The notes beneath the pieces were generated by a model, which saw nothing but the letters and a program-made list of their open reading frames with translations, ran no database searches and was not told the DNA's origin. 54,659 nt of DNA from Scytalidium lignicola (Eukaryota; Ascomycota; Leotiomycetes), in the NCBI GenBank assembly GCA_002812745.2, contig NCSJ02000289.1, forward strand, positions 1-54,659, read 5' to 3'. Shown here in pieces: positions 35,748 through 46,615 of this stretch. The translations under genes were made by a program, and so were the position numbers. Within the stretch, counting starts at the first letter, position 1. The number at the start of each line of letters is the position of its first letter.

Positions 35748-36572
35748 ATGAAAAGAAGGAAAGAGGGAATTAAGGAACGAATAACAGCAAGGAGACACTC
35801 GAGGTACTGTAGCTACGCCTCACGGAAGGATGGAGAGGGTGCCATCAACACGGCTTCGGCATCAAGCCCCCCCCTTCAAAATTGGCAAGGCTTTCCCCAT
35901 ACTTGTCACGAGTCTCTCGGACGAAGATTGTCCACTCATNCTACACCCTTTCTGCTAGCCACCCAATACGTACCTACTGGCGATCCTGTCTGCGAACACG
36001 TTGCTGGGCGAGCATTCCACGCCTTCATCGCGTTCGGAATCGATCAAATGCGTCCTAGTGATATCATTATATCCCCTACTGGCTGGCGATCCTCAAGGTA
36101 CCTGGCCCTACGGTGGCCCATCAATCGGCCTGCGGGGGACAAACTTCTACGCATACTGATAGGGCGTGCAAAGCTGCCAAATCCTCAGCCATCGGGGTCT
36201 GTTTCACAAATCATTCAGGGCGCAAGTTGCGATCTGTCGATGGGAATGGCTGCCGAATTAGTTTCTGCGGGTGCTGCCGACATCTTCGTCTTTGCACACA
36301 CACTCGCTCGACTCGTTGCTGAAGCTCCCAGTCTCATATCAAGGAGGGAAGAGGCGTCCAACCACACACCTCTTACAGTCCGTCCTGCTCGCACCTGCTT
36401 CCAGAATCCAGAATCCAGAAATCCCGAAGGCAGCCTGGTAACCAGGGCGTTGGGTGTGCAAGCTCGTGAACCTTATTCGGTCGGCTGCGCGGCGGGTGCA
36501 ACCACCACACGAATCCCTCGGGTCCAGGTCTTCACGATAGAGAGATGTTTACGCCCGGCTTCGGTGAGATGA
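35748..36572 (+). CDS. Unassigned long open frame (274 codons), doubtful gene
   Basis: An ATG-initiated frame runs 274 codons without a stop, 151 bp divergent from the DUF7514 start. It begins with a basic stretch (MKRRKEGIKER) and has no domain, signal peptide or repeat I recognise. One codon contains an N (35940). Composition is more GC-rich than nearby spacer, which lowers stop frequency and makes a chance frame plausible. Alternatively it could be an orphan gene or a decayed coding region. No introns are needed to keep it open. Confidence 0.2.
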   Translation: MKRRKEGIKERITARRHSRYCSYASRKDGEGAINTASASSPPLQNWQGFPHTCHESLGRRLSTHXTPFLLATQYVPTGDPVCEHVAGRAFHAFIAFGIDQMRPSDIIISPTGWRSSRYLALRWPINRPAGDKLLRILIGRAKLPNPQPSGSVSQIIQGASCDLSMGMAAELVSAGAADIFVFAHTLARLVAEAPSLISRREEASNHTPLTVRPARTCFQNPESRNPEGSLVTRALGVQAREPYSVGCAAGATTTRIPRVQVFTIERCLRPASVR

Positions 36573-36730
36573 ACAGAATGTGTATCTCGGAATGGGCGTA
36601 ATGCGGCAAGTATGTTACTAATCGCAGTTTTCTCAAAGATACGCAGATGAAATAATTAATATTCTTAAGCTATAGGGAACATGTTGGTAATGAATCCTGA
36701 TGGCCATTCCACCATCAAATGAGCAATCAG

Positions 36731-36764
36731 CCAACCAGTCAACCAGTCAACCAGCCAAGCAACC
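36731..36764. repeat. Short tandem repeat AACCAGTC
   Basis: Two exact AACCAGTC units and flanking degenerate copies (CCAACC, AACCAGCC) form a 34-bp low-complexity patch. Confidence 0.6.
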
Positions 36765-37167
36765 GAAATCAAATACGGATAACGAGAAGAAAATAGTTTC
36801 CTCCGCGGGAGTGGATTGAAAAAAGTAATAGTAATAGTAAAGAGCAAATTAAAGTAGGAACTTCCAAGACGGCTCGGTGAACAATTATGGTATCTCCTCC
36901 CGACAAGCTAGCTGATCTGAAGGATGCATATGATATTAGTTTCCATCACCAAATCGATAGTCGCGGAGAGAAGTACAGCGATTGCCGTGCCGATGGCCTA
37001 GTGACGTGTTCTTTCACACCTAAGAAGTATCGGGGGGTTTTTTTTGCCGAGTAATTATGGCNAAAAAGACAAAAGTACAAGGAAATTTTGTTGCTTGGAG
37101 TTTCTCCCCTACGCAGACTTGCGGCTCAAAATATTGAGAAGCCCACCATGTGCTTGGCAAAAGTCAA

Positions 37168-38461
37168 TCAAGCTGAATCATGGCTGTCATCGCTATCATA
37201 AGTGGGCGGGAGAAGAGTAGGTACAGGCCGTCTTTGGGTCGCGAGTCGTGCTGCTGTTGGCTGTTTATAACCAGGCTAAGGACAGAATTAACTCATGCTC
37301 ATGTGATAACAGAAGATATAGAGATATAAAGATATTATTTTGAAGATCAACACTTACCACCTTTGCCCAGCGTCCTTGGTTTTGTGGAACTGTCGGAGCC
37401 TGCTGGTGCTGCTGTGATATCTCGGATGTTGAGGGCGTCAGACCGACGGTTGAGGCTGGGTGACGTTGAACATGCAAGTTACCGGAGGGGTCATAGGCAT
37501 TGAATGTTCGTCGTCTAGCATCTGCTGCTGTCCAGCCAGACACAGTGCTTACGGTGTCTTGCCCCTCGTAAGGATTGCTAACGGTTGACTGGCCATCTGC
37601 TACTACCGACATGTTTTCTTCACTTTGTAGGTGAGGTGGTACAGAGCCTGGTTGAGCTCTAATTGCTCTTCTAGATATCCTGCTGTTGCTTGGTATATCC
37701 TCCATAAGAGATCGAGTTCTGGCACTACGGGTAGGATGGTATGGGAGTGGCACCTCCGGATCCTAAATCTGTAAGCCTGTGAAAAATAGAAGTTATGTTG
37801 CTTATCCAACGTGGTTGCACTCACGTCCTCATCAGTATCTCCGTCACCTTCGGGGTCAGAGTCTGCATGGTGTTGAGTTACTTCATCGGCATCGAGTTCG
37901 TGATTAGGGGCAGCTCGAGTAAGGACGCCTGGTTCTTGAGCTTCCTTCCACATGACACACTCCATGCACCACTTGTGAATGTTAGATAGAATTTAAACAA
38001 ACCAGCTGAGATAGAGGGTTGTCCATGTCAGGACAGACAGAGTAAGACACTTACGTGGGCACCACCTCCTCTCTGATTTTTGCTGAAGGACTCCAAGTCT
38101 TTCCAGGTACCACAAGGGCCTTCGCATTGTAACTCACTCACTTGATTGCCAGAGCACTCACGACAACGAAGTCTGGCACTGATGGCAGTAACTGGAATGC
38201 GATTGACAATCGAATTAGTGTAAGTATTCAGTTCCCTTTTGGAGAAGCCGGCGGGATGCTTGAACTTTTCACAGATGCGACATTTGTATCTAATTACACG
38301 TTAGGAACCTCTTCAACGTCGGATGCTGTTATGCATACTTGGGTAGCAACTTGATACTCTTCCGCCTATTGATGATGTGTTAGCATAAGTATTTCTATTG
38401 TCTGCAAATGATTGAAGACTCACTCATCGGTGGAGTGGAAGTTGTATTTAGTAAGAGTCAT
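37168..38461 (-). CDS. Stc1-domain (LIM-like zinc) protein
   Basis: Six exons: 38461-38424, 38365-38339, 38289-38055, 37971-37825, 37762-37358 and 37275-37168. Exon 2 is only 27 nt; introns are 49-83 nt; the product is 319 residues. The Stc1-type zinc region has paired cysteines Cys25/Cys28 with Cys64/Cys67 (CRIC ... CREC) and Cys77/Cys81 with Cys102/Cys105 (CEGPC ... CMEC), each pair set followed by an FSKxQ/FSKRE motif. The rest is polar and partly acidic. In fission yeast, Stc1 bridges the RNAi effector RITS and the CLRC methyltransferase; filamentous fungi have several Stc1-domain proteins, mostly untested. The exon 2 call rests on a 49-nt intron with CTAAC branch that removes an otherwise fatal stop. 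Nuclear function is inferred. Confidence 0.8.
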
Positions 38462-38790
38462 TTTGTATATCTGCACTTCTGACTTCTAGGAGAGAATAGA
38501 TATGAAAGAAAACTAGAAGTGGTGGGAAGTTGACGTGTCCACGTGTTGATAGGTGAAATGGATATGTGAACCTGATAGAGAGTTGATGTGACAGGTGGAA
38601 TGGGGCAAAGCTGCTGAAACCGGAGAAATGGTATGGTAGGATATCAGAACGAGTCAAATCTTCCACATCCAACAGAGAATTCCAATATGGTGAGCCTGTT
38701 ATGGTTATGGCGTTGCTCTTAACCTGTGGTAGGATCAAAGAAATAGTAGCACGCGTCCGAGAGGAAAGACAAAGAAGTAGAGACAATATA

Positions 38791-38826
38791 TGGAATATAT
38801 GGAATAAGTGGAATAAGTGGAATAAG
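38791..38826. repeat. 9-bp tandem repeat TGGAATAAG
   Basis: One TGGAATATA unit (38791-38799) is followed by three TGGAATAAG units (38800-38826) and a truncated copy. It lies 330 bp upstream of the Stc1-domain gene. Confidence 0.85.
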
Positions 38827-40216
38827 TGGAAGACAGCTTATTTGGACTAAAGAGTGAATGGTACTCTCGTTGTCCTAGAGTGAATTTCTTCTTAAACGTT
38901 TGAGGATGCGAGGAAGAATTGAACTTATGAATTAGTGCCGCAACAGTTGATCCGACAACCTTCTGCTTTCATTAAGGATAAAGACAACTTTGAGCTTAAA
39001 ATTTTACCAAAGACGAATGAAAATCAGAGCATATCCAGACGATCTCTAAGAATTAACACTTATCCTACAAGACTACCTGTTCATTCGGGAAGTATTCAGC
39101 CCATTCAAGTAGAAGAACTTTTCACAACCCTACCGGCTTCCTGGGTGCTAATATCTACCTAGGAGAAAAGTCACACCATGAAACGATGACAGTAGAGAAT
39201 CACTACAACGCTTACAGCATCTACATATAACTTACCTATCAATGGAAAGCATACAGAATCCTCACCTACTAGATCCTGCAGCAAACGTATTGCTAGCTTG
39301 GATCATCCACAAGTATCTCAACCACTTCAATGTCTGGCATTGAATCTGACTTAACCTATCTCACTGGGACCGGTGCAGCAAAGCTTGAGATCCGCTCTAT
39401 TACATAGCCGCCAATACTTTTGCACTTGCTACATCAATCTCTGAGGCTGCAATACACGAACTGGAGAGGATACACAAGAACTAAGACGAAATTCGACTTA
39501 ACCATGCAGAGTAGATCCGTCTGCGGCAGACACTTACAGGATCCCTTGAGCCTATCAGACGGAAATCAGAGCTAGCTGTCTGTTCGCAGAGGGAAATTTT
39601 GTCTCTTGGGATGCAAATCACCTCCAACCACAATCACAACCACAACCACAACGGATCACGTATCTAACAGCACCTACAGAACGAACAATATCTCGAGAGG
39701 AAGAAAGAGCACGCAATTAATCCCGGGAAAGCGCATAGTTTCAACCCGTAGTGGGAGAAAGAAAGGAAAATACACCAAAAATCACTTACCGCCTAATTAC
39801 GTCCTTACTTGGACCAATGGTATCCAAACTGTCTGAGGTCTTTGCCCTGAGTGAACCCGCGGGGAAATAATCTACGGTACTGGAGAAAAAAAAAATTATG
39901 GGAAGAAAGTGGGATATCTGCCACGTCGACATGTTCTAAAGTATTCACACTGCAGTAGTATCACTGTAAGAGATGAAAATTTTCTTACTTTCTTTCCTTT
40001 TCCAGCCGCTTACATTTCCAAGACAAAAATCTCTTGGTTTGTATTTTGGGAATCAACTCTTTTTGCTGCCTTATCAATGCTGTTCTGGGAAGAGCNAAAA
40101 AAAAGGGGTGGTCAGCGCTGAAGCCTGAAGGATCAGGCGCATGACGTGAGATTCAAATTAATTGCTGCCTTGCGAAACCTAAGGCATCAGAAATCGTGCG
40201 AAGCGATGCTTTGCAT

Positions 40217-40879
40217 ATGGGAGTTTCGACCACAACCCTTCCCCATGCCAATAAGACTTCCCTTTTAAGAATCTCACGCTACTTCACCAATCATAAGTTT
40301 TGTTTTGGATTGGCTGGAGATGGGAACCAGGGGAATGAAAAGGCTCGACCTTTATGCAAACATGCAAACATGCATAGAACTGCATTTGCTAATTTTGAAC
40401 AAAGTTCTCTGGGGAAATTCAAGAATAGCCTAAAGCACCACCACGTGGCTCAACGAACACGAGGATTTTTTGAGCAAGGAAGACGAAGCAAACAAGCAGC
40501 AAACAGCCAAAGATGGACGGGATTATCTGTGAGTGATAAAAGCAGCATGGCGATCCGGCAAATGCTAATAACTCTATCTGCTCATGTGCTCGTATATCAT
40601 GATACAGATGCCGGAAACTCTGGCAGCGATCAGATTACAAGTGCTGATAGGGATCAGCCTCAAGATCGATCCCCAAAAAAAAGGCCCAGGAGATATCGAG
40701 ATTCTGCTCGTGTGTGTGGATACAGCAGTGTGCCGCCCACAGTTCCCCGGGTAAGGATTTTTGGGGCAATTTTGAAACAGTATCCAGCCAATTGGGATTC
40801 GCACTTGCGCCAGGGGCAGCCAATCAAAGCCTTTATCACAACACACCTTTTTTTGCTGGGAGGTAGGCTGGTACGATAA
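40217..40879 (+). CDS. Unassigned open frame (220 codons), doubtful gene
   Basis: A continuous frame from the ATG at 40217 encodes 220 residues. It is basic, with a KKRPRRYRD cluster that could mimic a nuclear localisation signal, but no domain is recognised. It sits in a gene-poor tract and has no neighbours close enough to suggest a role. A chance frame or an orphan gene are both possible. Confidence 0.2.
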   Translation: MGVSTTTLPHANKTSLLRISRYFTNHKFCFGLAGDGNQGNEKARPLCKHANMHRTAFANFEQSSLGKFKNSLKHHHVAQRTRGFFEQGRRSKQAANSQRWTGLSVSDKSSMAIRQMLITLSAHVLVYHDTDAGNSGSDQITSADRDQPQDRSPKKRPRRYRDSARVCGYSSVPPTVPRVRIFGAILKQYPANWDSHLRQGQPIKAFITTHLFLLGGRLVR

Positions 40880-42260
40880 TGTACATGCCCGTCATCCTCG
40901 TCATCAAAGCATATAATCAACAAAGAAGATGCGACAAAGCATGACCATCATCTTCAATGGAATCGTTCGCCCACAGCTGGCTCGCATGAACCCTTCAGCT
41001 CGGCAAGCTTGAAACTACCCCCTCGCCCAACATTTTCGACACCGCACAGCGAGTCAGAGTGGGCCTATCAAAGCTGGAAAGGGTTAGGGCGAGTAATGGT
41101 GCCGGTGCGGGTCTAGTGTTAGGTACCCGAGTGGTGGTCAGGCACAGGTTAGGGGTCTGGACAAGGTCCGGCCCAGCGCTAGGACCGGAATAGCAGCGCC
41201 ACTGGCCAGTCCTCCTGAACGGGAGAAGCGTCATTGAAATTGGGGCGTNCAGGGCGCGCGCAAGGGAAAGGAGANGGGCCGTGGCCGGGAGAGTGGCGAC
41301 AAGTTGGGGAGCCACGGAGCATAGTAATAATTAGAGAGCGCAAAGGGGACCCAAGAGGCGAGGCACAGGCACAGGGTCTGAAGGGTGCGGATGTGCCCGC
41401 AGCAGTCAGGCCGTGGCGGCAGGAGGAAATCGAAACGCCGGACGTGGACGACGTGGAACATGACTCTCTCTCCATTTGTCGTGTCATGAACAGCGTTCCA
41501 AACCCAGCAGCAGGTGTCATGGTGATTGGAATACAACTCGTTGACGATAGAACGTTGCTTATGGGAGCCTAGAGACGATGTAAGGGGTGAGAAAGCAAAT
41601 AGCAGAAGAATGTGCCAGCACATCCATGCTGCGGACAAACCGAGAAACAAAAATAAGGAAAGAAAGCAAGAAAGAAAGAAATTTTTGGGGATAATCTTAT
41701 GCGCTGCATAACCGTAAGCTGGGTGCTGATTGCTGATTGCCGATTGCTGATGCCTCATTCCTGGCTATCTCTTTGGACTCGAGAGAGCCGGTGAGATACA
41801 TTGGACGACTCTTGCATTGAGAGCTCCTTAGCGGACGAAACAAGAAGCGCGATGGATGCAGTAATATATCGTTGCAGAAAGCTGTCTCCAACATCACCCG
41901 AAGGAAGCAGAGAAGGAGGCAGCTGCAGGCTCGCGACATGACTGTATTAATGTTGTGTGGTTTTTATTATATTGATTATGCGACGCTTGATGCTCACTCG
42001 ACAAGTCCCCCTCCTCCTGCCGGCGAGCCCAGCATCAAATTAGGTTATCATATCATATCGATTGTAGAGGATGATCTTGTCTGTCCAGCTGATGAGGGAT
42101 TATACACAAAAAGAGGAATGATGCACCGCACCAAGAAAAACAGCAATTGCAAAAACAAATGAATCGGCCACAAAAGGAACCATACAGCAGCAATACAGTA
42201 CGGGTACCATACCACGTAAAATAAGGTGGCAGGCGAAAGGCTCGCCTCGGAGCTGGTGGA

Positions 42261-42498
42261 AAATGGGAAATGGGAAATGGGACGCGGACATGGCCAGCAC
42301 TGCCGCGACGCTTTGGGCTTATTTGTCTGCTTGGCAGCCAGCAGCGACCCCCGTTATTCCAGTACTTCCGTATTGTACAGTACTGTACAGTACTATTGTA
42401 CAGAATTATTCTCGGCCCCCATTTGGTGATGCACGCACATTCTTATTAATTACTGGATTACTGGATTACTACGGTGCCGGATGGTGCCGGATGGTGCC
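42261..42498. repeat. Cluster of short tandem duplications
   Basis: Three independent direct repeats lie within 240 bp: AAATGGG x3 (42261-42281), ATTACTGG x2.7 (about 42449-42470) and GGTGCCGGAT x2.6 (42473-42498). Such clustered duplications suggest replication slippage in unconstrained spacer. Confidence 0.7.
42381..42392. promoter_or_regulatory. Palindromic element TACTGTACAGTA (copy 1)
   Basis: A perfect 12-nt palindrome inside an overlapping series of GTACAGTACT words. The same 12-mer recurs at 53417-53428. Role unknown. Confidence 0.3.
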
Positions 42499-44169
42499 AA
42501 AAGGGGGGGTTGCTTCCTGTGCTTCCTGTCCCCTTACCGTGACAGCGTGAGTCTTCCGCGACAGCAACCGGTGGTCCCTCATCCACCATCCACCTTCCAC
42601 CTGTCTGCCCTCAGGTCACAATCCTCCTGCCCATTTCCAATTATAATTACAATCGGTTTAGATCCGCCTCCTTTCCTTTAAGCAAAGCCACCAGCCAGAA
42701 TCCACTCACGCTCTCTTTTGCAAATACGTTGCGTGGTTTGCACCAGCAAAATAATTACACCTGGTGAACGGTCGGGCCAACGGTAATAATACCACCACGC
42801 TGTTCCCCCTCCGCTGTCCTCGTCGACCGACCTACCTGGCGCGCATCATCACGCTCTTTGACCAAATTTGATAGACGTCCATAGAATTGCCCCTCAGGTC
42901 CGAGAAGAGAGCCATCCCACCGTGGTAATCACTTCCACTCGGCCACTGCCTTTCTCGTCAAGCTCTGAATCTCGCGTCGCATCGAATAAGCTTCACGCAG
43001 CCGTCGCGGTGAGTTGGCATCACCAAACCCAGCATCAACAGCCTGACCGCCCCGATCTCTCCGGCCGGCCTGCCTGCCTGCGCCTTTTCTTCTGAATTCT
43101 CTCTCTCGTGAGCAAAACCCGGCCTCTCAACGGCGAATTTTGGTGCCTTCCATTCTCGAGCACAAAAAGCCTGCCCTCAATAATATCCGTGTTGGACCTT
43201 GCCCGTTTTGCATTCTAAAACAACCCTGGCCGCGGATTTGGCGTTCAACGTCCTCCCCCTTTGACGTTGTGGATCTTAGCGAAATTGCCTGCTAATCCCC
43301 ATCATCCCCGAGCTGTTCATGCGGAATATTGGCTTCGAGAAGGATACTACCCAGCAATTTGTACTATTTCACAGGCGAGACAAGTCCCTTTTCTCTCCCT
43401 TCGAGGGGTGCGCGCCCTTGTGTTGCTGTCTCTTCTTTTCGCAACTCTGCGCGCTTCACTCGTTTCCAACCCCCTCAAAGCTGTGTTATGCATAGCTGCC
43501 ACCACAGTCGACAAGCCATCGTCGTTATTCCCCACGCCAAGTGTAGCCTTTTACCAGCACGTCTACCCAACCAAAACCTTCTTCTTCAGCGGTCAGTCAG
43601 ACGCTAGCCACAGCTTTGGTCCTGTTGTGATCGACCACGAGAGTTGTCTGCCAGCGGGTCAGACCCACCTCCTCCGGCTTCCTGGTACCTAACGGCTCCC
43701 TAGCACCACCCCTGGCCCCTTGGACATCTTTCTCATCTCTCTCCACGAACTGCCTATTCCTCCTATTTCTCCCAACCAGCAACTCTCATTCGACCTTTTC
43801 ACTTGTAATCTGCAATTCAGTCAAAATACACGCAGTGGCTCACCTGCATATGTCCACTCCAGTCACCTTCTCCAGCGTGTAGACAGTCACCGGCAATCAA
43901 CCTCCTTCCGCCTCAAAAAAACTCAAGCCCTGGAATGAACCAGTAACTATAGGTAGCTCTTCTTAAAGAGCTGATCATCGATTGCTTTAGGTTAGCAAGA
44001 ATTCTTTCTATATGGATCACTCTTAGTTGTCTTCCGACGCGTCTTGGGATTCATTACTGATAACATATGTATTCAGGGCACCGCCTTTTCACAAAGAGCA
44101 GCAGTCCAGCTACCGTCTACGATCGAAAAGAAGGACATCTGGACCTGTCGCTCTCACGAGGTACGAAAT

Positions 44170-46615
44170 ATGACAGTCGCATATGATACCGCTCATCGAG
44201 GGGCTTCCTCTCAGAGTGCGAGCGGGATGGCTCTGGAAGACCGATTTGAAGTTCTAAAGGATATTGGAGATGGAAGTTTTGGAAGTGTGGTTCTAGCACG
44301 TGTAAGAGGTGCAGCTTCGAATGTTGCACGCCGAGGCACTGTCGTAAGTTTTTCTTACTTTAGACCGACACCAATATATCCAAGTGTCACTAACCAAAGT
44401 CCTGTAGGTCGCCATCAAGACAATGAAGAAGAACTTTGAGTCATTTGCACCATGTCTCGAGCTCCGCGAAGTTGTCTTCCTACGGACCCTCCCCCCTCAC
44501 CAACATCTTGTTCCGGCTCTAGACATCTTTCTAGACCCATTCAGCAAGAAACTCCATATCTGTATGGAATACATGGACGGAAATCTTTACCAACTAATGA
44601 AAGCTCGTGACCACAAATGCCTAGATGTCGCGAGTGTGAAAAGCATTCTATTCCAGATCATGCAAGGATTGGAGCATATTCATGCACACTCCTTCTTTCA
44701 TCGTGATATCAAACCAGAGAACATCTTGGTATCGACATCATCTCAACAGGATTCAAATAACGCGTTCCGACGGTACTCCGCTCTAGTTACTCCCCCATCT
44801 ACTCCACCCGCCTACACCGTCAAAATTGCCGACTTTGGGTTGGCAAGAGAAACACACTCGAAACTACCATACACGACTTACGTATCGACGAGATGGTACC
44901 GTGCACCAGAAGTATTATTACGAGCTGGAGAGTATTCAGCACCAGTAGACATTTGGGCCATCGGCGCCATGGCCGTCGAGGTTGCTACACTTAAACCTTT
45001 ATTCCCCGGAGGAAATGAGGTTGATCAGGTGTGGAGGGTGTGCGAAATCATGGGCAGCCCAGGTAACTGGTACAACAAAGCTGGTGCTAGGGTTGGGGGC
45101 GGTGAATGGAGAGAAGGAACACGACTTGCTGGCAAACTAGGATTTTCCTTCCCCAAGATGGCCCCTCACGCGATGGACACCATCCTCCAAGCACCGCAAT
45201 GGCCTACAGCGCTCAGCAATTTCGTCACGTGGTGCCTTATGTGGGATCCAAAGGCGCGTCCTACGTCTACGCAAGCGCTTGCACATGAGTTCTTCAATGA
45301 CGCTGTCGATCCACTGAGACCAAAATCGTCCGCCTCGAAGATCTTAGGTCGTAAGCTGTCGGATCTTAGCTACAGAGACCAGAAAACTCCTGTTGAGGCA
45401 AATCTGTCATCGGCTGTCAAACCATCCTGGTTCCGAAAATCTCTCATCGGCCGGTCCGAGACTACCAACCTGGCACTACCAGCACCTACTAGTGGAAAGG
45501 AGAATGTGGCTCCCCGGCCAGAACCTGTACATGCTGCAACCGTTAATGATATTCCGGTCGTCAAGGCTCCTCGACCGCAGGCAAGTAAGCGATCTACTTG
45601 GGCAAATGGTCCCTCAAATGTTGCACCGATGCCTATTTTACCAACCATAAAACCCATCTCCCCATTATCAGATGCCGTTACAGCGCAGGCAAGCAGTCGG
45701 ACACCATCATACAATGATGCATATATGGGCGGTGGACGATCGTCTACTATGGATGAGAAGGTCGCCAAAAAAATTGGTCGACAGTTGTCAGTGGCTTCAA
45801 ATAACAATCACTATGCCGAGATACATAGACAACAGGCGGAAATGGCTCTGACTGGTAATTCGGTTGTCGTATCACCCTCAGGATTACAGAAAGAGAGCTT
45901 CTTCTCTCACTTGCGGAAGCGAGCCCGCCGATTTTCAGGACGCCAGTCTCACACTCCAATGTCGCCCAAATCTGTGGATATTGAAGCACAAGCAGGATGT
46001 GGACCTTGGGCTAGCAACCGATCATCTATAATTAGCGATTCTCCCTTGCCACCTATTGCAGTGCCAAAGGTCGAGTCATATGAGGCTTTAGATAAGGCAC
46101 TTCGCAACGTTCAGCAGAACCTTGACGGATCGCAAGCACCAACCCCGCCTAATCACGTTGTCAATCCAAGTGGTGTTCTGAAGCGTCACCATTCTCTCCC
46201 CCAGCAGCAAACTCGATCAGTTGGTGACTTACGAAATGGAGGACCAATCTCGAGTCGGACTCGACGAGTCCAGCATGGTGTGCATCAATATGATACCCCT
46301 GATGAGGAAGATGAGTTGCTCGATGAGGCGTTGACAAGCACGAACAAGGCTATGAAACGGATGGATAGAAATTCGGTGCAGAGTGAGACCCATACGCCTC
46401 TTCGGCAATCAACGAGCAATCTAGCGTTGTCAAATCCATATCCTACACCATCACCATCCGCTAGCGGCAATGTAGCTCTCTTCAGTCATCATTCCCCGCA
46501 AAAGGGTTCAGGACACACCGCCAAACAGTCTTCTACGCCGCCTTACGAACACGAGAATGAGGAATGGGCCGCATCAGTTGCAGCAAGCATATTTGCCACA
46601 CAGAATCAGTTTTAG
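44170..46615 (+). CDS. IME2: Ime2-like (MAK/ICK/RCK-family) protein kinase
   Basis: Two exons, 44170-44343 and 44408-46615, joined across a 64-nt intron, give 793 residues. The kinase domain starts at about residue 25 with IGDGSFGSVVLA, then the VAIK lysine (Lys62), HRDIKPEN (His156-Asp158) and DFG (Asp200). The activation loop has a T-x-Y motif (TTY, 214-216) followed by STRWYRAPEVLLR, characteristic of the MAK/ICK/Ime2 group rather than MAP kinases or CDKs. The C-terminal 430 residues are Ser/Pro/Thr-rich and probably regulatory. Known role: Ime2 homologues control meiosis and sexual or vegetative development in ascomycetes. ATG 44170 is the first in-frame Met; a 5' UTR intron is possible because an acceptor-like CAG lies at about 44076. 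Confidence 0.87.

Larger units (their letters stand above)
35597..37167. other. Intergenic between DUF7514 gene and Stc1-domain gene, with a long orphan frame
   Basis: It holds an unassigned open frame (35748-36572, listed separately), an AACCAGTC tandem repeat (36733-36757), T/G runs and Ns at 35940 and 37062. Nothing else is recognised. Confidence 0.5.
38462..44169. other. Gene-poor divergent region between Stc1-domain gene and Ime2-like kinase
   Basis: About 5.7 kb. It contains a 9-bp tandem array (38791-38826), possible degraded coding sequence (38935-39840), an unassigned frame (40217-40879), clustered short duplications (42240-42500), a TACTGTACAGTA palindrome (42381-42392) and, from about 42.7 kb on, CT-rich sequence typical of a long fungal leader for the kinase. 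Ns lie at 40096, 41249 and 41275. No conserved protein was recognised. Confidence 0.5.
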
